This document shows positions 8,369-17,690 of a stretch of DNA of 64,000 bases, piece after piece. The position numbers and the translations under genes are program-made. The stretch is from assembly GCF_000517105.1 (NCBI RefSeq), contig NZ_KI912148.1:490518-554517 (forward strand), written 5' to 3'. This stretch comes from Fischerella sp. PCC 9605 (GTDB lineage Bacteria; Cyanobacteriota; Cyanobacteriia; Cyanobacteriales; Nostocaceae). How positions within the stretch are numbered: the first letter of the stretch is position 1; every line of letters starts with the position of its first letter. Below the pieces are notes generated by a model that saw only the letters and a list, made by a program, of their open reading frames with translations, had not been told where the DNA came from and made no database searches.

Positions 8369-9253
8369 ATGCTGATGAAAATTTTGCGTAAATTTACAGT
8401 ACTTGTTTTAACGCTGAGTTTGTGCATAACCACGGTTGGTTGCGGTGGCGGGGCAAACCAAGCTACGCCACAAGCTAAAAACGCCAGCCAAACAACAAAC
8501 ATCACCACCAAGCTGAGTGATGGTCAGTATCCAGTGCAGCAAGCTAGCTATGACGATGCTGATGGGACGTACACCCTGTTTTTACTCAATGCTAAGCCCC
8601 CAACTTTTAGAACCGAAAATTTACAAATGGCGCGGCTGACCGATGACGAAATCAAAGAGGGTAAAAAAAGCTACTTGAAGGTGGAGAACGGACAGCCAGT
8701 TCTCTACTTAACAGAAGACTTCAAAATAGAGTATACCCACAACGTCACCGAGACTCAGACCAACCCCCAAACCGGACAGCAGGAAACGGTAGTAGTACGC
8801 CGAGAGAATAGTTTTTGGTCTCCTTTTGCTGGCAGCTTAGCGGGATCTTTAGCGGGTCAGGCAATAGGTAACGCATTGTTTAGACCTCATTACTATGTAC
8901 CGCCTGTATATCAGCCAGGAGTGGTCTTGACTGGCTACGGTGGCTATGGCAGAAGCTATGACGATGCAGTTACCAGCTATCAGCGTCGTTATAATCAGCC
9001 ACCAGCGGCTGTGAGAAATCGTACTGCTTTCCGCACAACAGGAAACATTAGAAGAACATCTCCCGGTAGCTCCACTGTACGTACTACTCCACGTAGTACT
9101 GCTGGCAGCCGTGCAACTGGTTCTGGTTATGGCAGCAGCACTCTCAGACCTTCTGGAAGATCCAGCACCATTAGACGCAGTCCTGGTGGTAGTTTTGGTA
9201 GCGGTCGTTCTGCGCCTCGCCGTAGCACTGGTTTTGGTGCGAGAAGACGGTAG
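8369..9253 (+). CDS. Putative lipoprotein with Ser/Arg/Gly-rich tail
   Basis: 294 aa. The N-terminus is a signal sequence with a lipobox-like end (LCITTVGCGGG), so it is probably exported and lipid-anchored, although the lipobox is imperfect. A glycine-zipper-like stretch (GSLAGSLAGQAIGNALF) lies at about 155-175. The last ~90 residues are low-complexity Ser, Arg, Gly and Thr. I do not recognise a catalytic domain. ATG codons at 8369 and 8375 are both possible starts. A terminator-like hairpin follows at 9360. Confidence 0.75.
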   Translation: MLMKILRKFTVLVLTLSLCITTVGCGGGANQATPQAKNASQTTNITTKLSDGQYPVQQASYDDADGTYTLFLLNAKPPTFRTENLQMARLTDDEIKEGKKSYLKVENGQPVLYLTEDFKIEYTHNVTETQTNPQTGQQETVVVRRENSFWSPFAGSLAGSLAGQAIGNALFRPHYYVPPVYQPGVVLTGYGGYGRSYDDAVTSYQRRYNQPPAAVRNRTAFRTTGNIRRTSPGSSTVRTTPRSTAGSRATGSGYGSSTLRPSGRSSTIRRSPGGSFGSGRSAPRRSTGFGARRR

Positions 9254-9359
9254 TATACGAGCGCCTTTGATTTTGTGGTGCTGTACTACCAGTTGATCGC
9301 CAACTAAACTCCAATCAATATAGCGTTTCTCGCTTTGCTGCAACACAGTCGAAACCTCA

Positions 9360-9397
9360 CCCCCTCTCTCCGCAAACAGAGAGGGGGAATTTATTTT
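9360..9397 (+). terminator. Hairpin with T-rich tail
   Basis: CCCCCTCTCT and AGAGAGGGGG form a 10-bp stem with an 8-base loop, followed by AATTTATTTTCT. It lies about 100 bp after the lipoprotein-like gene and fits an intrinsic terminator, though the hairpin type is also a dispersed repeat in this genome. Confidence 0.5.
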
Positions 9398-9543
9398 CTC
9401 CTCCCCGTTTGCAGACAAGTGCGTAAAAACCGCCATAACATATACGAAGTTTGACAGCTTGTCTTTTGACGGGTGCTATAACACTGACCAAGAATCGGGA
9501 CAAAACTATTAGGAGCGCATACTCCAAGGAGCGGTTTTTCTCA

Positions 9544-10347
9544 ATGTTATCAACATCAACCAGATCCGCTTGGAGCGAGACACTGACCACCATCAATGGC
9601 GAGCCAGCGGTTTCGCTCAATTTAATGCCCCAGAGTTGGCAGCGTATCTCGGAGGGTGCGTGGATGAGTGAACCCCGCATCTATACAGCGATGGCGCAGG
9701 TTTTCCTCGCAAAGAATCGGTGTGGACATATCCTCTTTTTAGAGCGTCCGGACACCGAAAACTTGAAGGCGGCATACTGCGAAGGGAACGGGCAACTCGC
9801 ATGGGAAGCTGTCAGCCACTATGGCGACGCTTTCCTCCCAGAAAACTACCCAGACTTGCACCAAATTCGGAGTCAACTTCACAAAGAGGACTCTCCACAG
9901 CAGACAGAACGACTAGCGCTTGTTGATATCGTCAGCGATCTATTCGCCGATCTTGGCTACGACGTACCTTCTACCTTCTACTGGACATTTTTGCATCCAC
10001 TTGAGCGAGCAGACCTGTTTGAGGTTCGCTCTTTCCGATTTAGTGAAAAGGACATTGCAGTGGCGCGAAAGTTTGATGCGATCCTACATGGAGGGTATGT
10101 GTCAATGCTACGGCGGTTCATTGACAGTGTGTCGAGCCGTCGCGGCTACTTCATCGAACATGGATGCGGCTGTGAGAATCACTTGGCAAAGCTCAAGCCA
10201 TGCGATCGCTCTTTTAACTATACAATTCCATCAGATGCGCGGCGGAAGACACTTCGGGCATTTTTCTGGAGCGTGATGGAAGAATACCTGCTGTTCGAGC
10301 AGCGATCGGCAACACGACTCGTTTACGCGGACGACCTCGCTCTGTAA
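9544..10347 (+). CDS. Unknown protein, composition unlike neighbours
   Basis: 267 aa from the ATG at 9544, which follows an AAGGAG site at 9526-9531. An in-frame upstream ATG at 9451 would add 31 residues that look like intergenic sequence. No family is recognised. Visible features are an internal CGCE motif (HGCGCENHLAKLKPC), conserved-looking aromatic blocks (SWQRISEGAWM, FFWSVMEEYLLF), and no signal peptide or membrane helices. The gene is visibly more G/C-rich than the A/T-rich genes around it and is immediately followed by two MITE-like elements, which fits acquisition from elsewhere, but this is inference. Confidence 0.7.
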   Translation: MLSTSTRSAWSETLTTINGEPAVSLNLMPQSWQRISEGAWMSEPRIYTAMAQVFLAKNRCGHILFLERPDTENLKAAYCEGNGQLAWEAVSHYGDAFLPENYPDLHQIRSQLHKEDSPQQTERLALVDIVSDLFADLGYDVPSTFYWTFLHPLERADLFEVRSFRFSEKDIAVARKFDAILHGGYVSMLRRFIDSVSSRRGYFIEHGCGCENHLAKLKPCDRSFNYTIPSDARRKTLRAFFWSVMEEYLLFEQRSATRLVYADDLAL

Positions 10348-10354
10348 TACTAAG

Positions 10355-10558
10355 TACAATGTTGCACAAATTCGTAACGAATTAAATGTAGAAAGACTCT
10401 GCGCGACGGCAGTCGCTACAACGGAACGGCAGGTGCTACAACGGGGGGAACCCCCGCAACGCACTGCCTCGGGAACCTCCGCAACGCGCTGCCTCACCTC
10501 TGCGCTGACTCTGCGAGCCTCTGCGTTTAAAAAAGCTACGATTTTATGCAAAGCTGTA
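10355..10558. mobile_element. MITE-like element, family 2, copy A (204 bp)
   Basis: It begins TACAATGTTGCACAAATTCG and ends, read in reverse complement, TACAGCTTTGCATAAAATCG: an imperfect terminal inverted repeat of ~24 bp starting with TA. The inside is made of CTCTGCG and AACGGGGGGAACCCCCG-type repeats and has no ORF. A shorter copy lies at 51225-51337. Confidence 0.7.
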
Positions 10559-10680
10559 CTAAGTTGCAGTCAAAGATAGTACTTCCCTCACCCCGCCTGT
10601 CGGCACCCCTCTCCCAATTTGGAACAGGGGAAGGGGAGAGGGCACGAATTGCTATTGCTATGTCTGAACGCAACTTGGTA
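10557..10680. mobile_element. MITE-like element, family 1, copy A (124 bp)
   Basis: Terminal inverted repeats TACTAAGTTGCAGTCAAAGA and (reverse complement of the right end) TACCAAGTTGCGTTCAGACA. The inside carries CCCTCACCCC, CTCCCAATTTGG and GGGGAGAGGG. It shares the TA dinucleotide with the end of the family-2 element next to it, as expected for TA-targeting insertion. Copies are at 38154-38277 (same length, inverted) and 51452-51561. Confidence 0.8.
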
Positions 10681-10708
10681 TAAGCTAAAGTTAACTGGTG
10701 AAATCAAA

Positions 10709-10735
10709 AATCCCACGGCTTAAAGCCGTGGGATT
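10709..10735. terminator. Bidirectional terminator-like palindrome
   Basis: AATCCCACGGCTT and AAGCCGTGGGATT form a 13-bp perfect stem around a single central base. It sits just past the end of the minus-strand DUF1517 gene and after the plus-strand unknown gene, so it could end both transcripts. Long T-runs are lacking. Confidence 0.5.
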
Positions 10736-10786
10736 GTCAATTAGCTGATTGTCAGCTAAGTTTTTCACTTATCCAGACACAAACAA

Positions 10787-11764
10787 TTAAACCAGTTTCA
10801 AGTCTGGATATTGTACTAATACATCATCAGCCGTGAGGACATCGCCCTCTGCTTGCGGAGTCCACAGCACTTCAATTGCTAGCAGTTGTTCGCCAGGGAT
10901 GCTGCCGATTTGACGCAATGCTTGACGCAAGTCATCGGCACTGTTAATCTGTGGAATTTCAAATTTACCCAGTGTCGCCGCCAGCAAAGTCACGATAATG
11001 TATTCTCCGGGGCCTTCGGTAATCAGACGGGTTGGGTTGTCGAGTTCACCAGTGGAAGGTAAAGCACGTTTGGGAGTGGCTGCCTTAAGCTGGTTGTTGA
11101 CGTTAGATAGAGTTTCTTCAGTGAGCTTGCTACGTTCTGCCAATGCCAGACGGTTAAATACAGATTCCGCAGCACTTAAACGCGCTTGTTGAGTACCACC
11201 ACCTGCATAAACCCAATATTCTGGATGGCGGAGCAAGGCGAGGCTGGCTTCTTGCAATACTTCGGTTCTACCTTCTGGGGAATTGGTATCAGCTGTTTCA
11301 GCGATGTGGTTGAGTTCGGGTTGCAAATCGCGAGCCTGAGCTAACAAACCCACTTGCAAACGTGTGATGGAAACAGTAGGGTTGCTGCCGTAGCCTACTT
11401 CATCTTCATAGCCGCCACTTGCAGCACGACGGAAGGATTGTAGTAAAAAGCTGGCGATCGCAATAAATATCAACAGGCTAAATAATCCACCGCCGATACC
11501 AAAAATGGGCACGACAAAGGGGAACCCAAATCCACCACCTGGATAAACTGGATAAGGAGCAGGATAGTATCCTCCACCGGGAGGTGCATATGTCCGGGGT
11601 GATGAGTAGCCGCGACTGGGTGCTCTGAAGGAACCACCGCCGATCCGACCCCCACTTGCTGCTAGCGCTCCATCGGCGTGACTCAACGCCAATGTGAACA
11701 CAAGAAACAGGAGGAACAGGGTTTTTAAAAGCGGTTTGAAGGCTCGTTGTAGTTTTTTACGCAT
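10787..11764 (-). CDS. DUF1517 membrane protein
   Basis: 325 aa. An N-terminal signal sequence (LLKTLFLLFLVFTLALSHADGALA) is followed by a Gly/Pro/Tyr-rich stretch (SSPRTYAPPGGGYYPAPY), a transmembrane helix (~95-115) and then the soluble DUF1517 domain to the C-terminus. This is the arrangement of the cyanobacterial and plastid family that includes plant FLAP1, which is involved in controlling photoprotection under changing light. The C-terminal half is paralogous to the protein at 7635-8228. It is probably in the thylakoid or plasma membrane; its biochemical role is not known. Confidence 0.88.
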   Translation of the reverse strand: MRKKLQRAFKPLLKTLFLLFLVFTLALSHADGALAASGGRIGGGSFRAPSRGYSSPRTYAPPGGGYYPAPYPVYPGGGFGFPFVVPIFGIGGGLFSLLIFIAIASFLLQSFRRAASGGYEDEVGYGSNPTVSITRLQVGLLAQARDLQPELNHIAETADTNSPEGRTEVLQEASLALLRHPEYWVYAGGGTQQARLSAAESVFNRLALAERSKLTEETLSNVNNQLKAATPKRALPSTGELDNPTRLITEGPGEYIIVTLLAATLGKFEIPQINSADDLRQALRQIGSIPGEQLLAIEVLWTPQAEGDVLTADDVLVQYPDLKLV

Positions 11765-12514
11765 AACAACACTTGCTTGAAAAACGATATTGGTTATATT
11801 TTGTCCAAAAGGGTGGGATGTTTTGTGTGTTTAGCCAGTGACGCCAGTCTGTAACCCAAAGTGAGAGTGAAATGGCAGTAGCTCTCATCACAGACTACAT
11901 ATCCAATTTATCGTTTCTGACTCTGCATCTACAGCTATCTTTAGAGGGTGATCCGATCGCAATAACCGTACCTGTTGGTATAGAGGGGAGTCGGGAATGG
12001 GGAATTGGAAATTGGGCATTGGGCATTGGGCATTGGGCATAGTTAACAACCACTAACCACTAACTACTAACCAATGTACAGACGTGCCATGGCACGTCTC
12101 TACAACCACTAACCACTAACCGATAACTCCAATTCGGCATTTTGGCAGAACATTTTATTGGTATTCAGTTATTCTATTTACTTAAAGTCATACTTAATAC
12201 ATAATTGTATAACTATGTAGAAATTCTAAGGCTAGGAGTGGGGCGATCGCAAATACGAAATCTAAGCACTAGGAATTTCTAAAAAATAGAGTCAAAATAA
12301 ACAATTGATATGATAGTTGCAGATAAATACTGCAACTATCTCTTGTAACCGCAAAGTAACTGAGAGCGATCGCACAGAAAACCAATCAGGAAATAAGTAT
12401 TCAGGTAGTCAGTGACTGCTAAATGGGAAGCAAAATTTTTGTGCTTCCCTTGCCTATTTCACAGGATAAATACCTAAATTCGTGAAGTTTTGAAATTTAT
12501 TGAGCAGGTTTCTG
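11765..12514. other. 750-bp intergenic region with tandem repeats and a palindrome
   Basis: No gene seen. At about 12013-12040 GGGCATT is repeated four times, and TAACCAC units follow at about 12046-12072 and 12103-12122. Between them is the perfect palindrome AGACGTGCCATGGCACGTCT (12080-12099); a relative (GTAGAAACGTAGCATTGCTA...) lies at 41740-41768. Two isolated HIP1 sites (about 12243 and 12367) lie in the A/T-rich part before the GT4 gene. Confidence 0.7.
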
Positions 12515-13747
12515 ATGGAACAAATTTCATCAAGGGTGGCGACAATCAGGGATAAAACCGCATCCCCAGATATCCTGGTCATATGCCGTACTTTTCTCCC
12601 AACAGAGGGTGGTATTGAGGAATATATCTACAATCGCTGTCTGCAAGATACGGAGAGGGTGATAGTTCTCACAGCTGGTTGTGCAGGAGATAAAGACTTT
12701 GATCGATCGCAACGGTTTCCTGTATATCGCTGGCAAATTCCTCAATCCTGGCGTGTTGGTTGGAAAGAAATCTTCTTCGTTCCAATTCTCAATATTTTCT
12801 GGTCTTTTTTGCTAGCGATTAAACTCTATTTTCGTTATCACTACCGCTATATTGAGTGGGGTCATGGTTATGAATTTTTCTCTCTATTGCTTTTAAGTTA
12901 TTTTTTACCTATTCGCTTTTTTATCTACTTACATGGTAATGATATTTTATGTGCTTTACGCAATCCCATCGGGCGATCGCTGTTTGCATTCACCCTAGAA
13001 CGAGCAGAAGGCATTGTTTGTAACAGTTCCTACACCCGTGATGTGCTAACCACTCATTTTCAATTTAATACCCCCACCCACATCATTTCTCCAGTGGTGA
13101 GAAGGAAAAAATTTGGTATTGGGGATCGCGCTGCTGTTGAAGATTTACGCATACGAGTGCGGAACAGTTACAATATCCCGGAAACTGCAATAGTTATTCT
13201 TTCAGTGGGCAGACTGGAAAAGCACAAAGGCTTTGACCTAGTCATTGATAATTTACCACTGCTGCTGACTTTAGGGCTAGATGTCCACTATATAATCTGT
13301 GGGGAAGGGCCTTTTGAGTCAAAACTTCAATCTCAGGTGCGGCGCTTGCGGCTGGACAGATGGGTACACTTTGCCGGATATGTACAAGATAGTGAGCTAG
13401 CTGGCTATTATGCAGCTTGTGACATCTTTGCTATGCTAGCTTTACTTAATGGCAAAGCTGCCAATATGTCTGATCTTGGCATTGTTTACCTAGAAGCAGG
13501 TTACTTCGGCAAACCCGTAATCGCCTCTTGTTTAGGCGATGCAGCGGATGCAGTCCGCCACGGAGAAAATGGCATATTGGTGAATCCCAATTCTGGCTAC
13601 GAGACTTTCAAAGCATTTCGACTTTTATGTCAAGATCGGCAGTTGCGCGAACAACTCGGTTGCAAGGGAAGAGTAATAGCCAACAAGAGAAACCTGCACC
13701 GATGGCTTTATATGCCTGAGTCTCGTTACTCCTGTTTGTTGACTTAA
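12515..13747 (+). CDS. Glycosyltransferase family 4
   Basis: 410 aa from the ATG at 12515 (a TTG at 12500 is in frame). GT-B fold retaining transferase: the N-terminal half contains the glycine loop (FLPTEGGIEEYIYN) and the C-terminal half starts at about VILSVGRLEKHKGFD and includes the nucleotide-sugar binding part (AACDIFAMLAL...LGIVYLEAGYFGKPV). The second glutamate of the E-x7-E motif is present, but the first position is Ser/Asp (NMSDLGIVYLE) instead of the usual Glu. Likely builds cell-surface polysaccharide or glycolipid; donor and acceptor are unknown. Its last 4 bases overlap the end of thiS on the other strand. Confidence 0.88.
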   Translation: MEQISSRVATIRDKTASPDILVICRTFLPTEGGIEEYIYNRCLQDTERVIVLTAGCAGDKDFDRSQRFPVYRWQIPQSWRVGWKEIFFVPILNIFWSFLLAIKLYFRYHYRYIEWGHGYEFFSLLLLSYFLPIRFFIYLHGNDILCALRNPIGRSLFAFTLERAEGIVCNSSYTRDVLTTHFQFNTPTHIISPVVRRKKFGIGDRAAVEDLRIRVRNSYNIPETAIVILSVGRLEKHKGFDLVIDNLPLLLTLGLDVHYIICGEGPFESKLQSQVRRLRLDRWVHFAGYVQDSELAGYYAACDIFAMLALLNGKAANMSDLGIVYLEAGYFGKPVIASCLGDAADAVRHGENGILVNPNSGYETFKAFRLLCQDRQLREQLGCKGRVIANKRNLHRWLYMPESRYSCLLT

Positions 13748-13956
13748 CCACCACCAACAATAGTGACAATTTCCAAGCGATCGCCCTCTTGTACTTTTGT
13801 CTGCTGCCAATATTGGCGGTGTAAAATTTCGCCGTTATATTCTACTGCCACCAAGCGGGGATTAAACCCCAGCTGTTCAAGCAAATCAGGTAAAAGAGTT
13901 TGAGATGGGCAGCTACGAGGTTCTCCATTGACCTGAAGGGTAATTTGATTCGACAT
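13744..13956 (-). CDS. thiS: Sulfur carrier protein ThiS
   Basis: 70 aa ubiquitin-like protein ending in GGG. The C-terminal glycine is adenylated and converted to a thiocarboxylate that donates sulfur to the thiazole ring of thiamine. Length and fold pattern (ITLQVNGEPR, LLEQLGF, VAVEYNGEIL, EGDRLEIVTIVGGG) fit ThiS. Its start overlaps the end of thiE by 44 bp on the same strand, so the two are translated together in a thiamine operon. Its end overlaps the convergent glycosyltransferase by 4 bp. Confidence 0.93.
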   Translation of the reverse strand: MSNQITLQVNGEPRSCPSQTLLPDLLEQLGFNPRLVAVEYNGEILHRQYWQQTKVQEGDRLEIVTIVGGG

Positions 13957-15019
13957 AGGACTTATCAGGATCTGGTTGAATGCGATTTAGCTGCGACAGA
14001 AAATATTGTGTCACTAAGGTAGGTTGTTCGGCTTGCATGATAGCACGCACCACAGCTACACGCCTTGCTCCCGCATCAATCACTTCATTGATATTATTTG
14101 GGTCTATACCCCCAATCGCAAACCAAGGTATGGGACAATTTTTAGCGACATGTCTAACATATTCCAAACCTGCTGCGGCCTTACCTGCTTTTGTGGGAGT
14201 TTCATAAACAGGCCCGACACCGATATAATCCGCGCCTTCTTTGATTGCCCGTTGCATTTCGTCAGCATTTGTGGTAGAGCGACCAATCAATCGATGCGGG
14301 CCTAGTAATTGTCGGGCTATACCAATGGGCATATCTTGTTGTCCCAAATGTACGCCGTCAGCATCTACCGCCAAGGCTAAATCGACTCGGTCATTAATAA
14401 TGAAAATCGCGTTGTAAGTGTAGCATAACTGCCGTAATTTTTGAGCTTGTTCGAGCCGCACAGCGTCATCAACATTCTTGTCGCGATATTGGACTAGCGT
14501 TAATCCACCCTTGAGTGCAGCCTCGACTATTTCCAGTAGCTTTTCAGTTGGAGAGGTGACAAGATACAAGCGTGATCGCAGCAGTAATTGATGTCGCTGA
14601 TAACCCATTAAATTACTCTCTAGGGTATAAACTCGATAGCGCATCTGCTTAAAAGCTTTCCCCATATTCGGGTGATAAAGCTTGCCGTATTCTTCCAGCA
14701 CTCGCAAGGCTTCTTCTACTCGACAGAAGTTCGCTTGCAGCAACGATTTGATACTGGCGCGTTGTTCTTCCTGCGGATGGGTTAATTCAGTACCGGGATC
14801 GCCTGTTGTATCCCGCGCTATCCGCAGTTCAGCAGTATGCCAGCTTGCTACCTCTTGTCGCATCCGCTTGCATTCCCCAGCCAACTGGGCATTATTCAAA
14901 CCAAAGCGACACCACTCTTCGATGATTCGCAAACCTTCACGCGCACGGTCTAGATTTGCATCTAATATGCGGTAAACAACTTGATGTATTTGTTCCCTTT
15001 GGCTGTATGGCTCGACCAT
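13913..15019 (-). CDS. thiE: Thiamine phosphate synthase with cyanobacterial N-terminal domain
   Basis: 368 aa from the ATG at 15019; an in-frame ATG at 15067 would add 16 residues. The N-terminal ~130 residues are a helical extension (RILDANLDRAREGLRIIEEW) found in cyanobacterial ThiE. The rest is the TIM-barrel synthase that joins thiazole phosphate to hydroxymethylpyrimidine diphosphate: QYRDK, INDRVDLA, GVHLGQQD and GPVYETPTK are all present. It is followed by thiS with a 44-bp overlap, so sulfur carrier and final coupling enzyme are co-expressed. No THI riboswitch was recognised upstream. Confidence 0.95.
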   Translation of the reverse strand: MVEPYSQREQIHQVVYRILDANLDRAREGLRIIEEWCRFGLNNAQLAGECKRMRQEVASWHTAELRIARDTTGDPGTELTHPQEEQRASIKSLLQANFCRVEEALRVLEEYGKLYHPNMGKAFKQMRYRVYTLESNLMGYQRHQLLLRSRLYLVTSPTEKLLEIVEAALKGGLTLVQYRDKNVDDAVRLEQAQKLRQLCYTYNAIFIINDRVDLALAVDADGVHLGQQDMPIGIARQLLGPHRLIGRSTTNADEMQRAIKEGADYIGVGPVYETPTKAGKAAAGLEYVRHVAKNCPIPWFAIGGIDPNNINEVIDAGARRVAVVRAIMQAEQPTLVTQYFLSQLNRIQPDPDKSYVESNYPSGQWRTS

Positions 15020-15305
15020 TACAACAACCCCATTAGTCTTTTCATCGTAACAGCCAGGCTCTTTCATACACGCAATATTTTTTGCATATCTATAAATTTT
15101 TGACTAAAGATTTCAGATTAAGGAATAGGAATTAGAAATTAGAAACTATAAAATACTTTTATTCCAACCTCTATACCCCAGGCCCTTCATTAAAGCATTT
15201 TGTATCAAAAATTGCCATTACATTGGCATGTGAGTGTTATTGTCGACATTTTCGCAATTCACAGAGTATAAAAATTGCTAGTTGGTTGTAAGGAGTGCAG
15301 TAAAG

Positions 15306-17372
15306 GTGATTTACCCCCACGTTGTTCGTAAGTCTTGTCAGGCAAAGATTTCATCAGTAGAAAGGATTAACCAAGAGCGCAAACTACATCCGTATGTAGA
15401 AGTAGCAATGCTTTCTATGTCCGGTTCTACGTGTTTGTTTTATCTCGCTGCTGGCATGAGTATGGCGAGTCTGGCATTTTTTGGTAGTTGCCTCGATGTT
15501 GCTATTGCTCAGACACCCACAACACCGGCTCAAATGCACCTTGGTGAGACAACAATCTCTCAGGTTAATGTGTTGTTTGTCAACCCAAGTGTCGGAAATG
15601 ACAAGCAGGGTAATGGCGGTGAAAGCACTCCTTTGAAAACTATTACCCAAGCTTTGCGAATCGCTAGTCCCAATACTGTTATCAAACTCAGCAAAGGAAC
15701 TTACAGTGCCGAAACGGGTGAGGTGTTCCCTTTAATACTCAAAAGTGGTGTTTCTATTCAAGGAGATGCTGGTAGTAGAGGTCGCGATGTGATCGTTACC
15801 GGAGGTGGTGATTACCTCAGTCGCAGTTTTGGTAGTAAAAATATTGCGATCGTCAGTGCGAAGGAAGCACAACTGACTGGCGTCACGGTAACAAATTCTA
15901 ACCCCCGTGGTTATGGCTTGTGGATTGAATCCAGCGGTTTCACAGTTACAGATAGTACTTTTACTGGCTGTACCCAAGATGGAATAGCCTTGAGTGGCAA
16001 CGCTACAGCAACAATTCGCAATAATTTCTTTCACCGCAACGGAGCAAACGGACTGACTCTGACTGGCACATCTCGTGGAGAAGTACGAGATAATGTGTTT
16101 AAAGAAACCGGGTTTGGCATTAATATTGCCCAAAAAGCCGAGCCTATGGTGGTAGGCAATCAGATCCAAAACAATAGAAGTGGAATTATTGTACAAGCTT
16201 CTTCTCGCCCGGTTTTGCGGAATAACGTAATTGAGGGTAGTAAAGAAGATGGGTTGGTGGCGATCACCCAAGCACAGCCTGATTTAGGTAACGCCTCGGA
16301 ACCAGGCGGAAATAAATTCCGCAATAATGCCCGTTATGACATTAATGCCAGTGCAGCCAAGCAAATCATTGCTGCCTACGGTAACACCCTAGCAAGCGAT
16401 CGCATTGCTGGTAAGTTAGATACAAAAGGTACAACAGTTGCCATAGCTCGGGACTTGCCATCCTCTTCTGTTCCTAACAATACTGCCCAGGAAACGCAAA
16501 CAGGCCAAGAAATCACCTTTTCTGCACCTGGTGTCTCTAATAATAATTGGCAGCCATTGGCGTTAACAGAAATGAGGACACGTAAAAGGGTAAACACGGC
16601 AACCCCGAGTCGTGGGGGTTCGAGAAAAGTTTCTGCCTCCACCTTACCACCTCCTCCGAACCCCGCCTATTCTGCCAAAAATAATACTTCTGGGCAATCA
16701 AACAACCAGCTGCTACCATTGCAACCAATTGCGAGCGGTGCAACATCCATAAAGCCAAAGCAATCCACGCAACCAGTCAGATCTCCATTCGTTGCGACTC
16801 CTCCTAACCTCAAGCAACCCACCTCAAGAAGTGCTGCGGGATTTCCTATTCCTAGTAGCTTGGTAGGCAAACAAACAGCTACAGGTTGGCAACCAGCAAA
16901 TACAGTCAAGACATCTGCACCACAGGTAAATTATGTACAGGTTGCGCCTAATACAGTTGAGTTTGTTGCGCCTCGATCCCAGTCTCTATCTACTCCAGTA
17001 GCACCTGTACCAATAGCAAATCAAAGACAGCCATTACCAGCACTAAAACCTGCTCAAGTAGGCTCCTCAGCACTGTTGCCAGTTGGTAATACTGGCAATG
17101 TGCCAAAAGTACCACTACCTGAAAATTCCGCCAAAACAGCTTATGCGGGAAGTTCCCAGGTTGGTTTGCGTTTCCGAGTGATGGCAGAAGTACAAACTCA
17201 AAGGGATCAGGAGTTAGTCAGATTTCTTGCTCCTGGCGCTTTCCCTACTTACTGGCAAGGCAAGGCAGTTATGCAGGCAGGAGTATTTAGCAGTCGTTCT
17301 AATGCCGAGCAAATGCTCAACACGCTCAATAATAATGGGTTAAGATCTACGATTGAGCAAGTAAGTAATTAG
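15306..17372 (+). CDS. Exported DUF1565 beta-helix protein with SPOR-like C-terminus
   Basis: About 688 aa from the GTG at 15306, which is preceded by AAGGAG (an upstream TTG at 15282 is also in frame). A hydrophobic segment (CLFYLAAGMSMASLAFFGSC, then VAIAQ) works as signal peptide. DUF1565 follows (VNPSVGNDKQGNGGESTPLKT), then a right-handed parallel beta-helix of NxF/NNxI repeats to ~residue 360, a ~230-residue Pro/Ser/Asn-rich linker and a C-terminal SPOR-like fold (AVMQAGVFSSRSNAEQMLNT). SPOR domains bind denuded peptidoglycan, so a periplasmic cell-wall-associated role is likely. The N-terminal part is related to the protein at 26731-28830. Confidence 0.8.
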   Translation: MIYPHVVRKSCQAKISSVERINQERKLHPYVEVAMLSMSGSTCLFYLAAGMSMASLAFFGSCLDVAIAQTPTTPAQMHLGETTISQVNVLFVNPSVGNDKQGNGGESTPLKTITQALRIASPNTVIKLSKGTYSAETGEVFPLILKSGVSIQGDAGSRGRDVIVTGGGDYLSRSFGSKNIAIVSAKEAQLTGVTVTNSNPRGYGLWIESSGFTVTDSTFTGCTQDGIALSGNATATIRNNFFHRNGANGLTLTGTSRGEVRDNVFKETGFGINIAQKAEPMVVGNQIQNNRSGIIVQASSRPVLRNNVIEGSKEDGLVAITQAQPDLGNASEPGGNKFRNNARYDINASAAKQIIAAYGNTLASDRIAGKLDTKGTTVAIARDLPSSSVPNNTAQETQTGQEITFSAPGVSNNNWQPLALTEMRTRKRVNTATPSRGGSRKVSASTLPPPPNPAYSAKNNTSGQSNNQLLPLQPIASGATSIKPKQSTQPVRSPFVATPPNLKQPTSRSAAGFPIPSSLVGKQTATGWQPANTVKTSAPQVNYVQVAPNTVEFVAPRSQSLSTPVAPVPIANQRQPLPALKPAQVGSSALLPVGNTGNVPKVPLPENSAKTAYAGSSQVGLRFRVMAEVQTQRDQELVRFLAPGAFPTYWQGKAVMQAGVFSSRSNAEQMLNTLNNNGLRSTIEQVSN

Positions 17373-17451
17373 TCAAGAGTTAATAGTCCAGAGTCCACAG
17401 TGGAAACTTTTTGCTACTGACTCTTGACTATTTCTTATATGATTTTTCTTG

Positions 17452-17506
17452 AGCGATCGCTTTGAGTTCTGTTATTGTGAAGAACTTAGAGCGATCGCTG
17501 ATTTTT
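17452..17506 (+). terminator. HIP1-containing hairpin with T-run
   Basis: AGCGATCGCTTTGAGTTCT and AGAACTTAGAGCGATCGCT pair over 19 bp with two wobble positions, followed by GATTTTT. It lies 80 bp after the beta-helix gene and fits an intrinsic terminator. It belongs to the GAGCG...TTGAGT hairpin family seen at 19118, 19368, 19795, 20142 and 25862. Confidence 0.6.
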
Positions 17507-17690
17507 AGGATGACATCAAATTTTGATTGCAGACTCATTGCGTACTGTTACGGTGCATTGAGATGATAGAAAAGAAACTTGCCGTGTTACCTACCCAATT
17601 GTAATAACCATTTCCTAGTGCTTCAGCAAGCCTACTCGTATGTAGAAATCCTGCTACATACACCTTTTGCAAACAAGATAACTGCCTAAA

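Noticed and set aside
12080-12099. Palindrome as regulator site
   Set aside because: A related dispersed palindrome occurs at 41740-41768, so it is more likely a mobile repeat.
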